Assembly: GCA_044450785.1 (NCBI GenBank)
Contig: JBIOJM010000021.1
Coordinates: 1-51,393, forward strand
Source of the DNA: JBIOJM01 sp044450785
GTDB taxonomy: Bacteria > Planctomycetota > Planctomycetia > Isosphaerales > Isosphaeraceae
Length of the DNA stretch: 51,393 bases
Reading direction: 5' to 3'
The position numbers and the translations under genes were made by a program. A model generated the notes under the pieces. It ran no database searches. It was not told the origin of the DNA and was given only the letters and a program-made list of their open reading frames with translations. Shown in pieces: positions 6,939 through 15,341 of the stretch; position 1 is the first letter of the stretch, and every line of letters begins with the position of its first letter.

Positions 6939-9917
6939 ATGAGCCAGATCCGCGTGTTGATCATCCTGTGGGCCGGCCTCTTCGTCCTTACCGCGCGATC
7001 GGTCGAGGCACAGGGGTTCGCCGCTCCAGAAGCGGCGGGGCGGATGTCCGCCGCCGTTGGCCTCGAGGTCCGTCTCGTCGCGGCTGAACCGATGATCCGC
7101 CAGCCGGTGGCGATCGAGTTCGACGACCGAGGCCGGCTCTGGGTCATCCAGTACTTGCAATATCCCAACCCTGCCGGGCTGAAGCGGGTCGAGGTGGATC
7201 GTTACTCGCGGACGGCGTACGACCGAGTCCCCGAGCCGCCGCCGCGCGGGCCCAGAGGCGCGGATTGCATCACGATCCTGGAGGATGACGACGGGGACGG
7301 CCGGGCCGACGGCGCCCGGGATTTCGTGACCGGGTTGAACCTGGCCAGCGGCCTGGCCTTCGGTGACGGAGGCGTCTACGTGCTCCAGGTTCCTTACTTG
7401 TTGTTCTACGCCGACCGCGACCGCGACGACCGACCCGACGGTGATCCCGAGGTGCTTCTGACCGGCTTCGGCATGGACGATGCCCACTCGGTGGCGAACT
7501 CGTTGACCTGGGGCCCCGACGGCTGGCTCTATGGCCTTCAGGGGAGTACCGTCACGGCCAAGGTCCGGGGGGTTGAGTTCCAGCAGGGCGTCTGGCGCTA
7601 TCACCCGCGGACCCGGCGGTTCGAGTTGTTCTGCGAGGGTGGGGGCAACATGTGGGGCCTCGACTTCGACCGCCGGGGCCGGCTTTTCGCCAGCACGAAC
7701 GTCGGCGGGTTCGTCATGCTCCACGGCGTCCAGGGAGGCTACTACTGGAAGTCGTTCGGCAAGCACGGCCCGCTCCACAATCCTTACACGTTCGGGTACT
7801 TCGACCACGTTCGTCACGATGGGGTCAGAGGCGGTCACGTATCGGTCGGGGGCCTGTTTTATGAAGCGGATGCGCTTCCCAAGGCGTGGCGTGGCCGTTA
7901 CATTGCCGCCGACCTGCTCGATCACTCGGTGCATGGGCACGAGGTCACTCAATTCGGTTCGACCGTGAGAGCCCGCCAGGTGGGCGACCTGCTGCGCTCC
8001 AACGATACGTGGTTTGCCCCCAGCGATCTGACGCTTGGCCCCGATGGTGCCGTCTACGTCGCCGACTGGCATGACCGGCGGACGGCGCACCCGGACCCCG
8101 ATGCCGAATGGGACCGCACCAACGGGCGCATCTACGCCGTCACAGCGCGAGGCGCGAAGTCGATTGCGCGGCACGACTACGACGTGGCGTCGAGAACAAA
8201 CGAAGGGCTCGTCGCCCTGCTCAGCCATCCGAACGTCTGGTATCGGCGCAAGGCGCGTCGTCTGCTGGCGGAGAGGCGCGCAAAGGACGTGGCTGATCGC
8301 TTGCGACAAAGCGTGCTGGAAGGGCAAGGAGAGACGGCACTGGAATCGCTATGGGCCCTGCACGGCTGTGCCGGGCTGGACGAGGGTACGGCCGAGCGGC
8401 TGCTCGAACACAAGGACGCGGATGTCCGCGCCTGGTGTGTCCGGTTACTGGGTGACGAGTCACGGGTGTCCGCCCGAGTCGCGGCCCGGCTGGTCGAAAT
8501 GGCCACCCACGAGCCGGACGTGACGGTTCGCGCACAGCTTGCGTGCACGGCGCGGCGGCTCGCACCCGCACTTGGGCTCGACATGGCCCAGCGCCTCCTG
8601 ATGCGCGACCTGGACGGGAACGACCCGCACCTTCCTCTCCTCTTGTGGTGGGCCGTGGAAGCTCACGCGATTGCTGATCTCGATGACACGCTTGCCAAGT
8701 TCACCGCGCCGGCATCCTGGCAATCGGGGATGGTCCGATCGGCGATCATGGGGCGACTGGCGCGCCGGTTGGCCGCTGAAAAGAGCGTGGCCGGCGATAC
8801 GGCCTGCGCCCGGCTCATTGCCTCGGCTCCGTCGGGCGACCTGCGCCGACCGCTTCTGGCCGCGCTGGAGGAGGCAACCCACGGGAGGGGGCCTGGGTTA
8901 GTCGCGCCTGGCCTGGCACGGCCGGTCATCGACCTGGCGGATCACGACCCCGCCGATGTGACCTTGATGATCCTGGCCGCTCGACTGGGGAGCCGTCCCG
9001 CGGGCGCCCGAGCCCGGGCGATCGCCACCGATCGTCGGGCGCCCGAGCCAGACCGGCTGGCGATGCTCGACCTGCTGGGCGAGCTCAAGGACCGGGCGGC
9101 CGTCGGGCTGCTGCTGGATCTGGCGACCGGCGGCGATTCCGCCGCCGTCCGGTTCGCCTCCCTGGGCGCTCTGGGTCGGTTCGAAGACGAAGCGATCGCC
9201 TCGGCCCTGCTGGCTGCTTACCCGCGCCAGGTCGAGGCCTGGCGGTCCCGGGCGCGGGACCTGCTTTTGAGTCGGTCTTCATGGGCGCGCGTCTACCTAA
9301 CGGCGATCGACCGCGGCGCGGTTCCGGCCGGCGAGGTGACTCTCGATCAGCTCGGGCGGTTCGCCACGCTCCGGGCTCCGGACCTGGCCGTGCTGGTCCG
9401 CAAGCACTGGGGTGTGACCAAGGGGACGACGCGCGAGGAGAGGCTCGCCGAGGTCCGTCGGCTCAACAACGACTTGCGCGCCGCCCCCGGCGACCCCGTG
9501 CGAGGGCGCCCGTTGTTCCGCGACCGCTGTGCCAACTGCCATCGCCTTTACGGTGAAGGAGAGACGATCGGCCCGGACCTGACCCACGCCAACCGGCGCG
9601 ACCGCGACTTCCTGCTCGTCAGCCTGGTCGACCCCGCCGGTGTCGTGCGCAAAGAGTACCAGGCGTACAATGTCGCGACCAGGGATGGTCGGGTATTGAC
9701 CGGCCTGATCGTCGAGCAGACGCCCGAGGTGATCACGCTGCGCGACGCCAAGGGCGAGCGGATCAGGGTCGCGCGCTCGGAGGTTGACGAGCTGAAGGAG
9801 CTGGACGCCTCGCTGATGCCCGAAGCGCTCTACAAGGAATTCAGCCCGCAACAACTGCGAGACCTGTTCAGCTTCCTCCAGAGTGAGCCCGCGGTGGGCC
9901 GCAAGGAGCAGCCATGA
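6939..9917 (+). CDS. PVC-type heme-binding protein (TIGR02604/TIGR02603), secreted
   Basis: The 992-residue protein has a Sec signal peptide (LIILWAGLFVLTARSVEA). Next is a beta-propeller of the membrane-bound dehydrogenase type, with Asp-rich DDDGDGRADG and DRDRDDRPDGDP loops that look calcium-binding. Helical HEAT-like repeats span about residues 415-800. A C-terminal c-type heme domain carries CANCH (C864-H868), the distal DPAGVVRKEYQAYNV block and the SLMP methionine region. These proteins are a hallmark of Planctomycetes-Verrucomicrobia and are thought to be periplasmic dehydrogenases for sugars or alcohols. The neighbouring GH16 enzyme suggests a polysaccharide-derived substrate. GC content and codon use match the surroundings. 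Confidence 0.93.
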   Translation: MSQIRVLIILWAGLFVLTARSVEAQGFAAPEAAGRMSAAVGLEVRLVAAEPMIRQPVAIEFDDRGRLWVIQYLQYPNPAGLKRVEVDRYSRTAYDRVPEPPPRGPRGADCITILEDDDGDGRADGARDFVTGLNLASGLAFGDGGVYVLQVPYLLFYADRDRDDRPDGDPEVLLTGFGMDDAHSVANSLTWGPDGWLYGLQGSTVTAKVRGVEFQQGVWRYHPRTRRFELFCEGGGNMWGLDFDRRGRLFASTNVGGFVMLHGVQGGYYWKSFGKHGPLHNPYTFGYFDHVRHDGVRGGHVSVGGLFYEADALPKAWRGRYIAADLLDHSVHGHEVTQFGSTVRARQVGDLLRSNDTWFAPSDLTLGPDGAVYVADWHDRRTAHPDPDAEWDRTNGRIYAVTARGAKSIARHDYDVASRTNEGLVALLSHPNVWYRRKARRLLAERRAKDVADRLRQSVLEGQGETALESLWALHGCAGLDEGTAERLLEHKDADVRAWCVRLLGDESRVSARVAARLVEMATHEPDVTVRAQLACTARRLAPALGLDMAQRLLMRDLDGNDPHLPLLLWWAVEAHAIADLDDTLAKFTAPASWQSGMVRSAIMGRLARRLAAEKSVAGDTACARLIASAPSGDLRRPLLAALEEATHGRGPGLVAPGLARPVIDLADHDPADVTLMILAARLGSRPAGARARAIATDRRAPEPDRLAMLDLLGELKDRAAVGLLLDLATGGDSAAVRFASLGALGRFEDEAIASALLAAYPRQVEAWRSRARDLLLSRSSWARVYLTAIDRGAVPAGEVTLDQLGRFATLRAPDLAVLVRKHWGVTKGTTREERLAEVRRLNNDLRAAPGDPVRGRPLFRDRCANCHRLYGEGETIGPDLTHANRRDRDFLLVSLVDPAGVVRKEYQAYNVATRDGRVLTGLIVEQTPEVITLRDAKGERIRVARSEVDELKELDASLMPEALYKEFSPQQLRDLFSFLQSEPAVGRKEQP

Positions 9918-9968
9918 CCGAGAACGTCGAAGATTCAGTCGCTAAGGCGAGTGGCAGGTCGAATGATC

Positions 9969-10024
9969 CCCGTAGCCGAAGTCGCCAGACTTCGGGCCGG
10001 AACTCTGGCGAGTTCCGCTACGGG
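9969..10024. repeat. REP/BIME-like cruciform element
   Basis: An outer stem CCCGTAGC (9969-9976) / GCTACGGG (10017-10024) encloses two perfect hairpins: CCGAAGTC-GCCA-GACTTCGG (9976-9995) and GGAACTC-TGGC-GAGTTCC (9999-10016). The two hairpins are near mirror versions of each other, as in paired REP (BIME) elements. It lies between the heme protein and the orphan antitoxin. Confidence 0.85.
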
Positions 10025-10117
10025 TATGGCATTTTCTGCCGCTCGCCTAAACAACTAGAATGAACGTGTGGCACGACCAAAACAGTTTTGGGACCAAAGA
10101 CCAAGGACGAGTGAGCC

Positions 10118-10348
10118 ATGCCCACGGTGACTATCGAAGAAGCCAAGACCAAGTTGTCCGAGTTGATCCATCACCTCACACCCGGCGAGGAGGTGACCAT
10201 TACCGAGAACGACCAGCCCGTGGCTCGCTTGACCCTGACGACCCCACCCGAGCGTAAGCCCCGTCAACCGGGAACGCTCAAGGGGACTGTGCTCTACATG
10301 GCCCCGGATTTCGATGGCCCTCTGGAGGACTTCAAGGAACAGCCATGA
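10118..10348 (+). CDS. Phd/YefM-type antitoxin, orphan
   Basis: The 76-residue protein MPTVTIEEAKTKLSELIHHL...GEEVTITENDQPVARL is a textbook Phd/YefM antitoxin N-terminal domain that binds operator DNA, followed by a short toxin-binding tail (KGTVLYMAPDFDGPLEDF). Such antitoxins are normally coupled to a PIN or RelE toxin. Here the ATGA overlap leads into an isochorismatase-like hydrolase and no toxin follows. It is therefore an orphan or a captured antitoxin, possibly also an autoregulator of the downstream gene. The start has a weak GTGAG-type site. Confidence 0.85.
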   Translation: MPTVTIEEAKTKLSELIHHLTPGEEVTITENDQPVARLTLTTPPERKPRQPGTLKGTVLYMAPDFDGPLEDFKEQP

Positions 10349-11433
10349 CTGAACACGTTGGAAGATTCATCCGTCTCGTTGCCGTGGCAGGTGTGGCTTT
10401 GACGGCAGCGGCCCAAGCCCGCGCCGGCGAGGACTCGCCGACACGGGATTATGAGAACCGGCTCAAACCGATCGTGGCCCCCAAGCCGATCCTGGCGGAT
10501 TTCCCGCGGTTCGTCGAACCGGTCCGCGAGGTTGCGCGGTTCGAGGCCCCGACCTTGATCGATGACCCCGGGGCCGACCTGGAGGTCCGGGCCTGGCGGT
10601 TCTCCTACAACGCCCGGGGCATCATCGAAGTGCCAAACCGGCTCCGATCAGGCCGGACGGCCGTCATCGTGGTTCACCCCTGGGGCATCGACGACGGGCA
10701 GGGCTGGCGCACCCCCGAGCCGGCCGGCGTGGCGTTTCAGTGCACGCCCGCCAAGAACAAGATCGTCCTCGACCACGCCGCGACGGTCATCAATCCGTTC
10801 CTGAAGACAATCCGGGGAAAAGTCCGCCTGGTGGCTTATAGTTTGCCAGGTGTCGAGGACCCGATCCGCAAGAAGATCTATCGCTCATTCCACGGCCAGC
10901 CCGGCGAGCGGGAACGGGAAGAGGGCCGCCGGGAGCTCGACGCCAGGCTGAATGCTTTCGACTACCACGGGCAAGCTCTTCCCACCGCGCTCTCCGTCTC
11001 GGCTGAAACGCCGACGATCGACTACTTCAAGCAGTTCCCCGGCCTCGACTCGGGTGCGGCTTACGATGCCCGCGGGTTCTGGGACCTGCCGATACCCGTG
11101 ATGAAATCGATCGACGTCGACCCTCGCGATGTCGTGATTTACGATGGTGAGGGATACGCGGCCCTGCGCGGGTTCCTCAAGAGTCAAGGCGTCCGGCACG
11201 TGCTGCTGGCGGGCTACAACACCGACATGTGCGTCTGCTCGACGACGGCGGGCTACAAGAACCTGGGCCAGGACTTTGACGTGTTCTTGATCGGCGACGC
11301 GACCATTGCCACGTTCCCGGCCCAGCCCACGCCGCGGTTCGCCACCACGTCGTCGGTGTGCTTCGCCGCCCTCAACCTGTTCATCACGCAGGTGTCATGG
11401 GTTCGACCTGTTTCGGCTGCTCGCGAGCGTTGA
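10345..11433 (+). CDS. Secreted isochorismatase-like cysteine hydrolase
   Basis: The 362-residue protein has a signal peptide (LVAVAGVALTAAAQARA) and an isochorismatase fold: TAVIVVHPWGIDDGQ with the catalytic Asp region, then HVLLAGYNTDMCVCSTTAGY with the nucleophile Cys296. An insertion of about 90 residues between these blocks (PGVEDPIRKKIYRSFHG to KQFPGLDSG) is longer than usual. The family hydrolyses amides or vinyl ethers such as nicotinamide, carbamates or isochorismate; the substrate is unknown here. Its ATG overlaps the antitoxin stop (ATGA). Its first bases resemble the sequence just after the upstream heme gene at 9905-9942, suggesting the antitoxin was inserted later. Confidence 0.8.
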   Translation: MTEHVGRFIRLVAVAGVALTAAAQARAGEDSPTRDYENRLKPIVAPKPILADFPRFVEPVREVARFEAPTLIDDPGADLEVRAWRFSYNARGIIEVPNRLRSGRTAVIVVHPWGIDDGQGWRTPEPAGVAFQCTPAKNKIVLDHAATVINPFLKTIRGKVRLVAYSLPGVEDPIRKKIYRSFHGQPGEREREEGRRELDARLNAFDYHGQALPTALSVSAETPTIDYFKQFPGLDSGAAYDARGFWDLPIPVMKSIDVDPRDVVIYDGEGYAALRGFLKSQGVRHVLLAGYNTDMCVCSTTAGYKNLGQDFDVFLIGDATIATFPAQPTPRFATTSSVCFAALNLFITQVSWVRPVSAARER

Positions 11434-11448
11434 TGAGAGGAAAGGTAG

Positions 11449-12483
11449 ATGATGCAGCCACTGGCGGTTCATCACGCGACGCGACGAGGGTTCCTGGCCT
11501 CTGCAATCTCCACAAGCCTGGGAGCGGCAGGCACAGCCCGCGCAGTTACTTCTCCTCCGCCCGCCGACAAGGCCCTGATCGCCATCACGCTCGACCTGGA
11601 GATGAGCCGGCACTACCCGACGTGGGACCAGACGCACTGGGATTATGAGAAGGGGAACCTCGACGCCGCGACCAAGAGCTACGCGTTGGAAGCCGCGCGG
11701 CGGGTCAAGGGTCATGGCGGTGTGATCCACTTCTTCGCCGTCGGGCAGACGATGGAACAGGAAGACGTCGGCTGGCTTCGCGAAATCGTCGCCCAGCGCC
11801 ATCCGGTCGGCAACCACACGTACGACCACGTCAACGTCAAGGCGACGCGCGCCGAGGACATTCAATTTCGCTTTCGCCGGGCGCCGTGGCTGATCGAGGG
11901 GAAGACCCCCGCCGAGGTCATTGCCGGCAACATCCGCCTGGCCGAGTCCGCCCTCAAGCACCGGGTCGGGATTCCGCCTGCGGGGTTCCGCACGCCAGGT
12001 GGATTTGCCGACGGCCTGGCTGACCGCCCTGACCTGCAGGCGATGCTCCTGAAAATGGGCTACTCGTGGGTGAGCAGCAAGTACCCGGCGCACCCGATCG
12101 GGGCCGCCGGCCAGCCTCCCGACCGCACGGTCATGGCAGGGATCGTCGCGGCCCAGGCGCAAGCCCAGCCTTTCATCTATCCGTCGGGTCTGGTCGAGGT
12201 CCCGATGAGCCCGATCAGCGACGTCACGGCCTTCCGCAGCGGGCGCTGGCCACTGGAAGCGTTCCTGGACGCTGTCCGGTCGGGCGTTAGCTGGGCGATC
12301 GAGCAACGGGCCGTCTTTTGCTTGCTGAGCCATCCTTCCTGCCTCGTGGTGACTGACCCCGCGTTCCGGGCGATCGAGATGATCTGCGAGCTGGTGCGCA
12401 AGGCGGGGGATCGCGCCGCCATCGCGGACCTGGATACCGTCGCGCGCCGGGCGATCAAGAAGTCCCTTTCCTCTTCTCGTTAG
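11449..12483 (+). CDS. Polysaccharide deacetylase (NodB/CE4-like), TAT-exported
   Basis: The 344-residue protein opens with a TAT-like signal (TRRGFLASAISTSLGAAG). NodB motif 1 is ITLDLE (D49). Motif 2 is GNHTYDH, giving metal-binding H123 and H127. GFRTPGG is motif 3, and CLLSHPS lies near the end. It should remove N- or O-acetyl groups from an exported or cell-wall polysaccharide using a metal ion. It starts 15 bases after the isochorismatase-like gene behind a GAGAGGAAAGG site, so it belongs to the same transcription unit. ATG codons at 11449 and 11452 are equally possible starts. Confidence 0.88.
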   Translation: MMQPLAVHHATRRGFLASAISTSLGAAGTARAVTSPPPADKALIAITLDLEMSRHYPTWDQTHWDYEKGNLDAATKSYALEAARRVKGHGGVIHFFAVGQTMEQEDVGWLREIVAQRHPVGNHTYDHVNVKATRAEDIQFRFRRAPWLIEGKTPAEVIAGNIRLAESALKHRVGIPPAGFRTPGGFADGLADRPDLQAMLLKMGYSWVSSKYPAHPIGAAGQPPDRTVMAGIVAAQAQAQPFIYPSGLVEVPMSPISDVTAFRSGRWPLEAFLDAVRSGVSWAIEQRAVFCLLSHPSCLVVTDPAFRAIEMICELVRKAGDRAAIADLDTVARRAIKKSLSSSR

Positions 12484-12540
12484 TCTCCGCCTGCGTGTTA
12501 CAATCATTGATAGGTTCGGACAAATGGAGAATCGACCGCA

Positions 12541-12804
12541 ATGAACATCACGATTGATCTCTCTCCCGATCAGGAGAAGATTCTCCTGGAGCGTGCTTCC
12601 CTCTTGGGTGAAGATATTGCGCGATATATTCACCGCATAATAGAACGGCACATCAAGGCCCCTGACGACCTCGCCGCATTCCTTGCTCCGATCCGCCAGC
12701 AGTTTGCAGAAAGCGGGATGAGCGAAGAAGACTTGGACTCACTGGTTGAGGAAGCTCGCGAGGAGGTCTGGCGAGAGAAGCAGATGAGCCAGAGGTCGCC
12801 GTGA
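12541..12804 (+). CDS. Antitoxin-like small protein next to a PIN toxin
   Basis: The 87-residue acidic protein starts MNITIDLSPDQEKILLERASLLGEDIARYIHRIIERHI, which resembles a ribbon-helix-helix-like DNA-binding N-terminus, and continues with a helical tail rich in Glu. A GGAGA site precedes the ATG. It overlaps the PIN gene by 4 bases (ATGA), the usual coupling in type II toxin-antitoxin operons. The toxin partner is truncated, so this antitoxin may now lack a target. A TACAAT hexamer at 12499 is a possible -10 without a good -35. Confidence 0.7.
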   Translation: MNITIDLSPDQEKILLERASLLGEDIARYIHRIIERHIKAPDDLAAFLAPIRQQFAESGMSEEDLDSLVEEAREEVWREKQMSQRSP

Positions 12805-13092
12805 CCCCTCGTGCCGTTTTTGACTGCATGGTCTTTGTGCAGGCGTTGGCCAATGACAAGGGGCCAGCGTATGCCTGTCTCCAGCTCGCACAGAGTGGCA
12901 AACTCGATTTATGCGTCAGTCCCGAGATTCTCGTCGAGGTTAGGGATGTCGTGAGTCGACCAAAACTCCAGAGAAAGCTTCCGGCCCTCACGATGGAACG
13001 GGTGGAGGCATTTCTGAGCGACGTGGTGAGCTTTGCCACCTTCATCTCCGAGGTTCCCCACGAATTTCACTACGATCGCGATCCCAAGGCCG
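12801..13092 (+). pseudogene. PIN-domain toxin, C-terminally truncated
   Basis: The frame reads MTPRAVFDCMVFVQALANDKGPAYACL, with the first catalytic Asp in VFDC, and continues ILVEVRDVVSRPKL (catalytic Glu) to FHYDRDPKAEP. This is a PilT/PIN ribonuclease of the putative-toxin PIN family. After DPKAE the expected conserved end, including the last acidic metal ligands, is replaced by sequence reading into the 5' region of a ceramidase gene. The frame happens to stay open to 13763, but that extension is out-of-frame ceramidase DNA. The nuclease is therefore probably inactive. Confidence 0.75.
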
Positions 13093-13155
13093 AGCCCCAG
13101 ACAGGCGGCCCTGAAGAGAATGAGTCGCGACACAGTTTTCCCAGGAGGCGTGGAG

Positions 13156-13791
13156 ATGGCAAGAATCGTCAAGAGGGTCGGTTGCTGGAGCGCGTGCATT
13201 TTGGTGCTTGGCTTGTGGTCGCTGGAGGCGGCCGAACCCCCGGCCGGCTGGAAGGCCGGCGTGGCGCGGGTCGATACGACGCCCACCACACCGGTCCGGA
13301 TGGCGGGCTACGCATCGCGGACGTCCCCCTCACAGGGCGTGGCGCATCCGCTCTTCGCCAAGGCCACAACACCACGCTCCGGCCCGATATGATGAAAATC
13401 GCCGCGGATTTCGCCGGCTATGCCCAGGACCGGATCGAGGCCGACCATCCAGGTGCCGTTGCCTTGTTTGTCACCGGCCGCGCGGGCGACGCCGACCCTC
13501 ATCCGTTCGGCACCCTCGCGATGGCCCGCGAGCACGGCGAGGAGCTGGGCGAGGCCGTGAAGTTCGTACTGGATCACCCGGCCTGGTTGATGAGCCTGAG
13601 CGGTCCGCTGCGCACGGCCTTCATCGAGACCACCATCCGCTTCGGCGGTCCGACCGACCGCGCCTCGTACGAGAAGCTCCTGAAAGACCCCAATCAGGGC
13701 CGCCGGAGGCACGCCCAGCACATGATCGAGGATCGAGTCGATCGTCGTCAATGCGGCCCATGAGGTGGTCAAGAAGGTTCGTCGAGAGTGA
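13156..13791 (+). pseudogene. Neutral/alkaline ceramidase-like protein with two internal deletions
   Basis: The gene begins at ATG 13156 (GGAGGCGTGGAG upstream) with a signal peptide and GWKAGVARVDTTP...VRMAGYASR, the ceramidase N-terminus. At about 13366, after LFAKA, the frame shifts and homology resumes as HNTTLRPDMMKIAADFAGYAQ and ADHPGAVALFVTGRAGDADPHP. So a central block of perhaps 160 codons, holding the zinc-site histidines, is missing. A second junction at a GATCGAG direct repeat (13728-13737) skips to the gene end, ESIVVNAAHEVVKKVRRE, with stop at 13789-13791. The intact enzyme would be a secreted zinc amidase acting on N-acyl lipids. Confidence 0.75.
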
Positions 13792-14302
13792 ACACAGCGT
13801 CGTTGGCCGCCTCGGACGCCGGCTGCCCCGCTGGGAGCGCCATGACCGCCGGCCTCGGGCTCCCCGGGACGGGAGGCGGCTGCGGCGCGCAGGCCGGGGC
13901 GCTCACCTGGCTCAAGGTCTCGGCGATCTCCACCTCGCTGGCCAGCGACAGCCAGCGCGAGATCCGCGACCGCTGCCTGGACAGCAAGGCAAATGCCTGC
14001 CGCGCCAGCGGTCGCAAGAGCGGGTGAGCCAGGCGGTTGGCCCAGTCGCGATACGCTTCCAGGGCGAAGAGGCACATGATCCAGGCGCTGCCGTCTCGGT
14101 AAACGGCCCCCTGGTCGCTGACAACCACCAGTTCCTCGGGGGGCTCGCCCGGCCGGTCCAGGCCGGGGAAGAGCCGTTCGGCCACGGTCGAGCCCGCCGG
14201 GATGAACCTCAAGTCGATGAGCGTGTGCTGCCGCATCAGCCACCGCTTGGCCCAGCTACAAAGCCCGCACCGGTCGTCATAGAGCACGTAGAGACGTTCC
14301 AT
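13769..14302 (-). CDS. DUF393 (DCC family) thiol-disulfide oxidoreductase-like protein
   Basis: The 177-residue protein begins MERLYVLYDDRCGLCSWAKRWL, with the DxxCGLC motif of the DCC1/DUF393 family (C12 and C15) in a thioredoxin-like fold. The C-terminal ~50 residues are Pro/Ala-rich and low in complexity. It lies 126 bases downstream of a small membrane protein on the same strand, a pairing that suggests redox chemistry at the membrane. Its 3' end overlaps the end of the ceramidase pseudogene by 23 bases on the opposite strand. The physiological substrate is unknown. Confidence 0.8.
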   Translation of the reverse strand: MERLYVLYDDRCGLCSWAKRWLMRQHTLIDLRFIPAGSTVAERLFPGLDRPGEPPEELVVVSDQGAVYRDGSAWIMCLFALEAYRDWANRLAHPLLRPLARQAFALLSRQRSRISRWLSLASEVEIAETLSQVSAPACAPQPPPVPGSPRPAVMALPAGQPASEAANDAVFTLDEPS

Positions 14303-14427
14303 GGTATCGCTCCCCTGGACGCACGCGAGGAGGAATCAGGCGCCGGCCGACGGCGGCTCGCCATCTGCCGCGCTCGCCCGACTGCTATCGCGTGCGTCAA
14401 TTGATGGGTTGGTTTGCCGGGATCGGG

Positions 14428-14835
14428 TCAGTGGTTCCACGCTTGCACCGGCTCGACGAACTGTTCGGGCGAAACCGGCGGCTTCTGGTGCCGCAACAAG
14501 GCCCGCCGTCGCATGCGCGAGAAGACGTAGAGGTTGAAGAAGTGCATCGCACCCAGGACCAGCAACACCAGTCCGACCTTGGTGCTCAAGGTCTCGATCG
14601 CCTGGGCCATGTCGACCGGCTTCTCGCCGTACTTCAGGGCCAGAGCGATGTAACCGACATTGACCAGGTAGAACCCCACGGCCAGCAAGTGGTTGACCGA
14701 GTCGGCCAGTGGTTCGTTGCCGAGGAACGAGTCGACCAGAAAGATCCGACCGTTCTTGACAAGTGTTCGCGCGACCCAGACCGTCAGCGCGATGCTGATG
14801 CTCAAATACACGACATAGGCTCCCACGACGTACAT
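14428..14835 (-). CDS. Small integral membrane protein, 135 aa
   Basis: The ATG at 14835 is chosen because AAGGAGA precedes it; a longer frame from 14895 lacks a site. The protein has three hydrophobic segments (VVGAYVVYLSISIALTVWV, NHLLAVGFYLVNVGYIALAL and VGLVLLVLGAMHFFNLYVF) separated by short charged loops. It ends in a cytoplasmic Arg-rich and Pro-rich tail. I do not recognise a catalytic motif. Pairing with the DUF393 gene suggests a common operon. Confidence 0.75.
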   Translation of the reverse strand: MYVVGAYVVYLSISIALTVWVARTLVKNGRIFLVDSFLGNEPLADSVNHLLAVGFYLVNVGYIALALKYGEKPVDMAQAIETLSTKVGLVLLVLGAMHFFNLYVFSRMRRRALLRHQKPPVSPEQFVEPVQAWNH

Positions 14836-15017
14836 GGCATTTCTCCTTGTTCTGGTTTGATTCACCGAATTCAGCCCCGGAGTCGTCGAGGGCACCGATG
14901 CCCTGGAACCTCCGATTCGTGCTGCCTGGCAGCTTGTCTCAATCTGGATAACCGCAAAGGCGTCGGGGGATTAACCGAGATTTTCAGAGACGCCTCGCTG
15001 AACACCACCGCCAGGGC

Positions 15018-15062
15018 CCCCTCACCCGGCCTTCGGCCACCCTCTCCCCGCGGGGGCGAGGG
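15018..15062. repeat. Interspersed palindromic element
   Basis: The segment starts CCCTCACCCGGCC and contains GGCC-TTC-GGCC (15028-15038) and CCCCGCGGGG, ending CGAGGG. It is the kind of GC-rich palindrome found scattered through many bacterial genomes. Confidence 0.6.
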
Positions 15063-15112
15063 AAAAGAAAGTGCCGCCCCTTCAGGGCTTGGGGTCTGTT
15101 TGAATTCCTATT

Positions 15113-15157
15113 CCCAGGGCGATGCCCTGGGCTGATCTGTTTTGGCCCCTTCAGGGC
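15113..15157. repeat. Double-hairpin interspersed repeat, copy A
   Basis: CCCAGGGC-GAT-GCCCTGGG (15113-15131) is a perfect 8-base stem, followed by GCCCC-TTCA-GGGC (15145-15157). The same two-hairpin layout recurs at 32516-32560 and, degenerate, at 32599-32642. Confidence 0.85.
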
Positions 15158-15341
15158 GTCGATTCGTCTTCCTTCTGTTCCCCATCAGTCGGAAATGACC
15201 GACTTATCTCCACGCGGCTCGTAACCGTGGTCCCGCGGTCGATGCGGCTGGTATATTGGCACGCGAACAGGTTTCGAGCCGGGGAGGCCATGCCGGGGCT
15301 TACCGGACCAACGAGAGATTCGGCGGGGTTGAGAACGAGTT

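Noticed and set aside
6843..8327. 494-codon minus-strand ORF
   Set aside because: Antisense to the PVC heme protein and the end of the GH16 gene; no ribosome binding site or motif.
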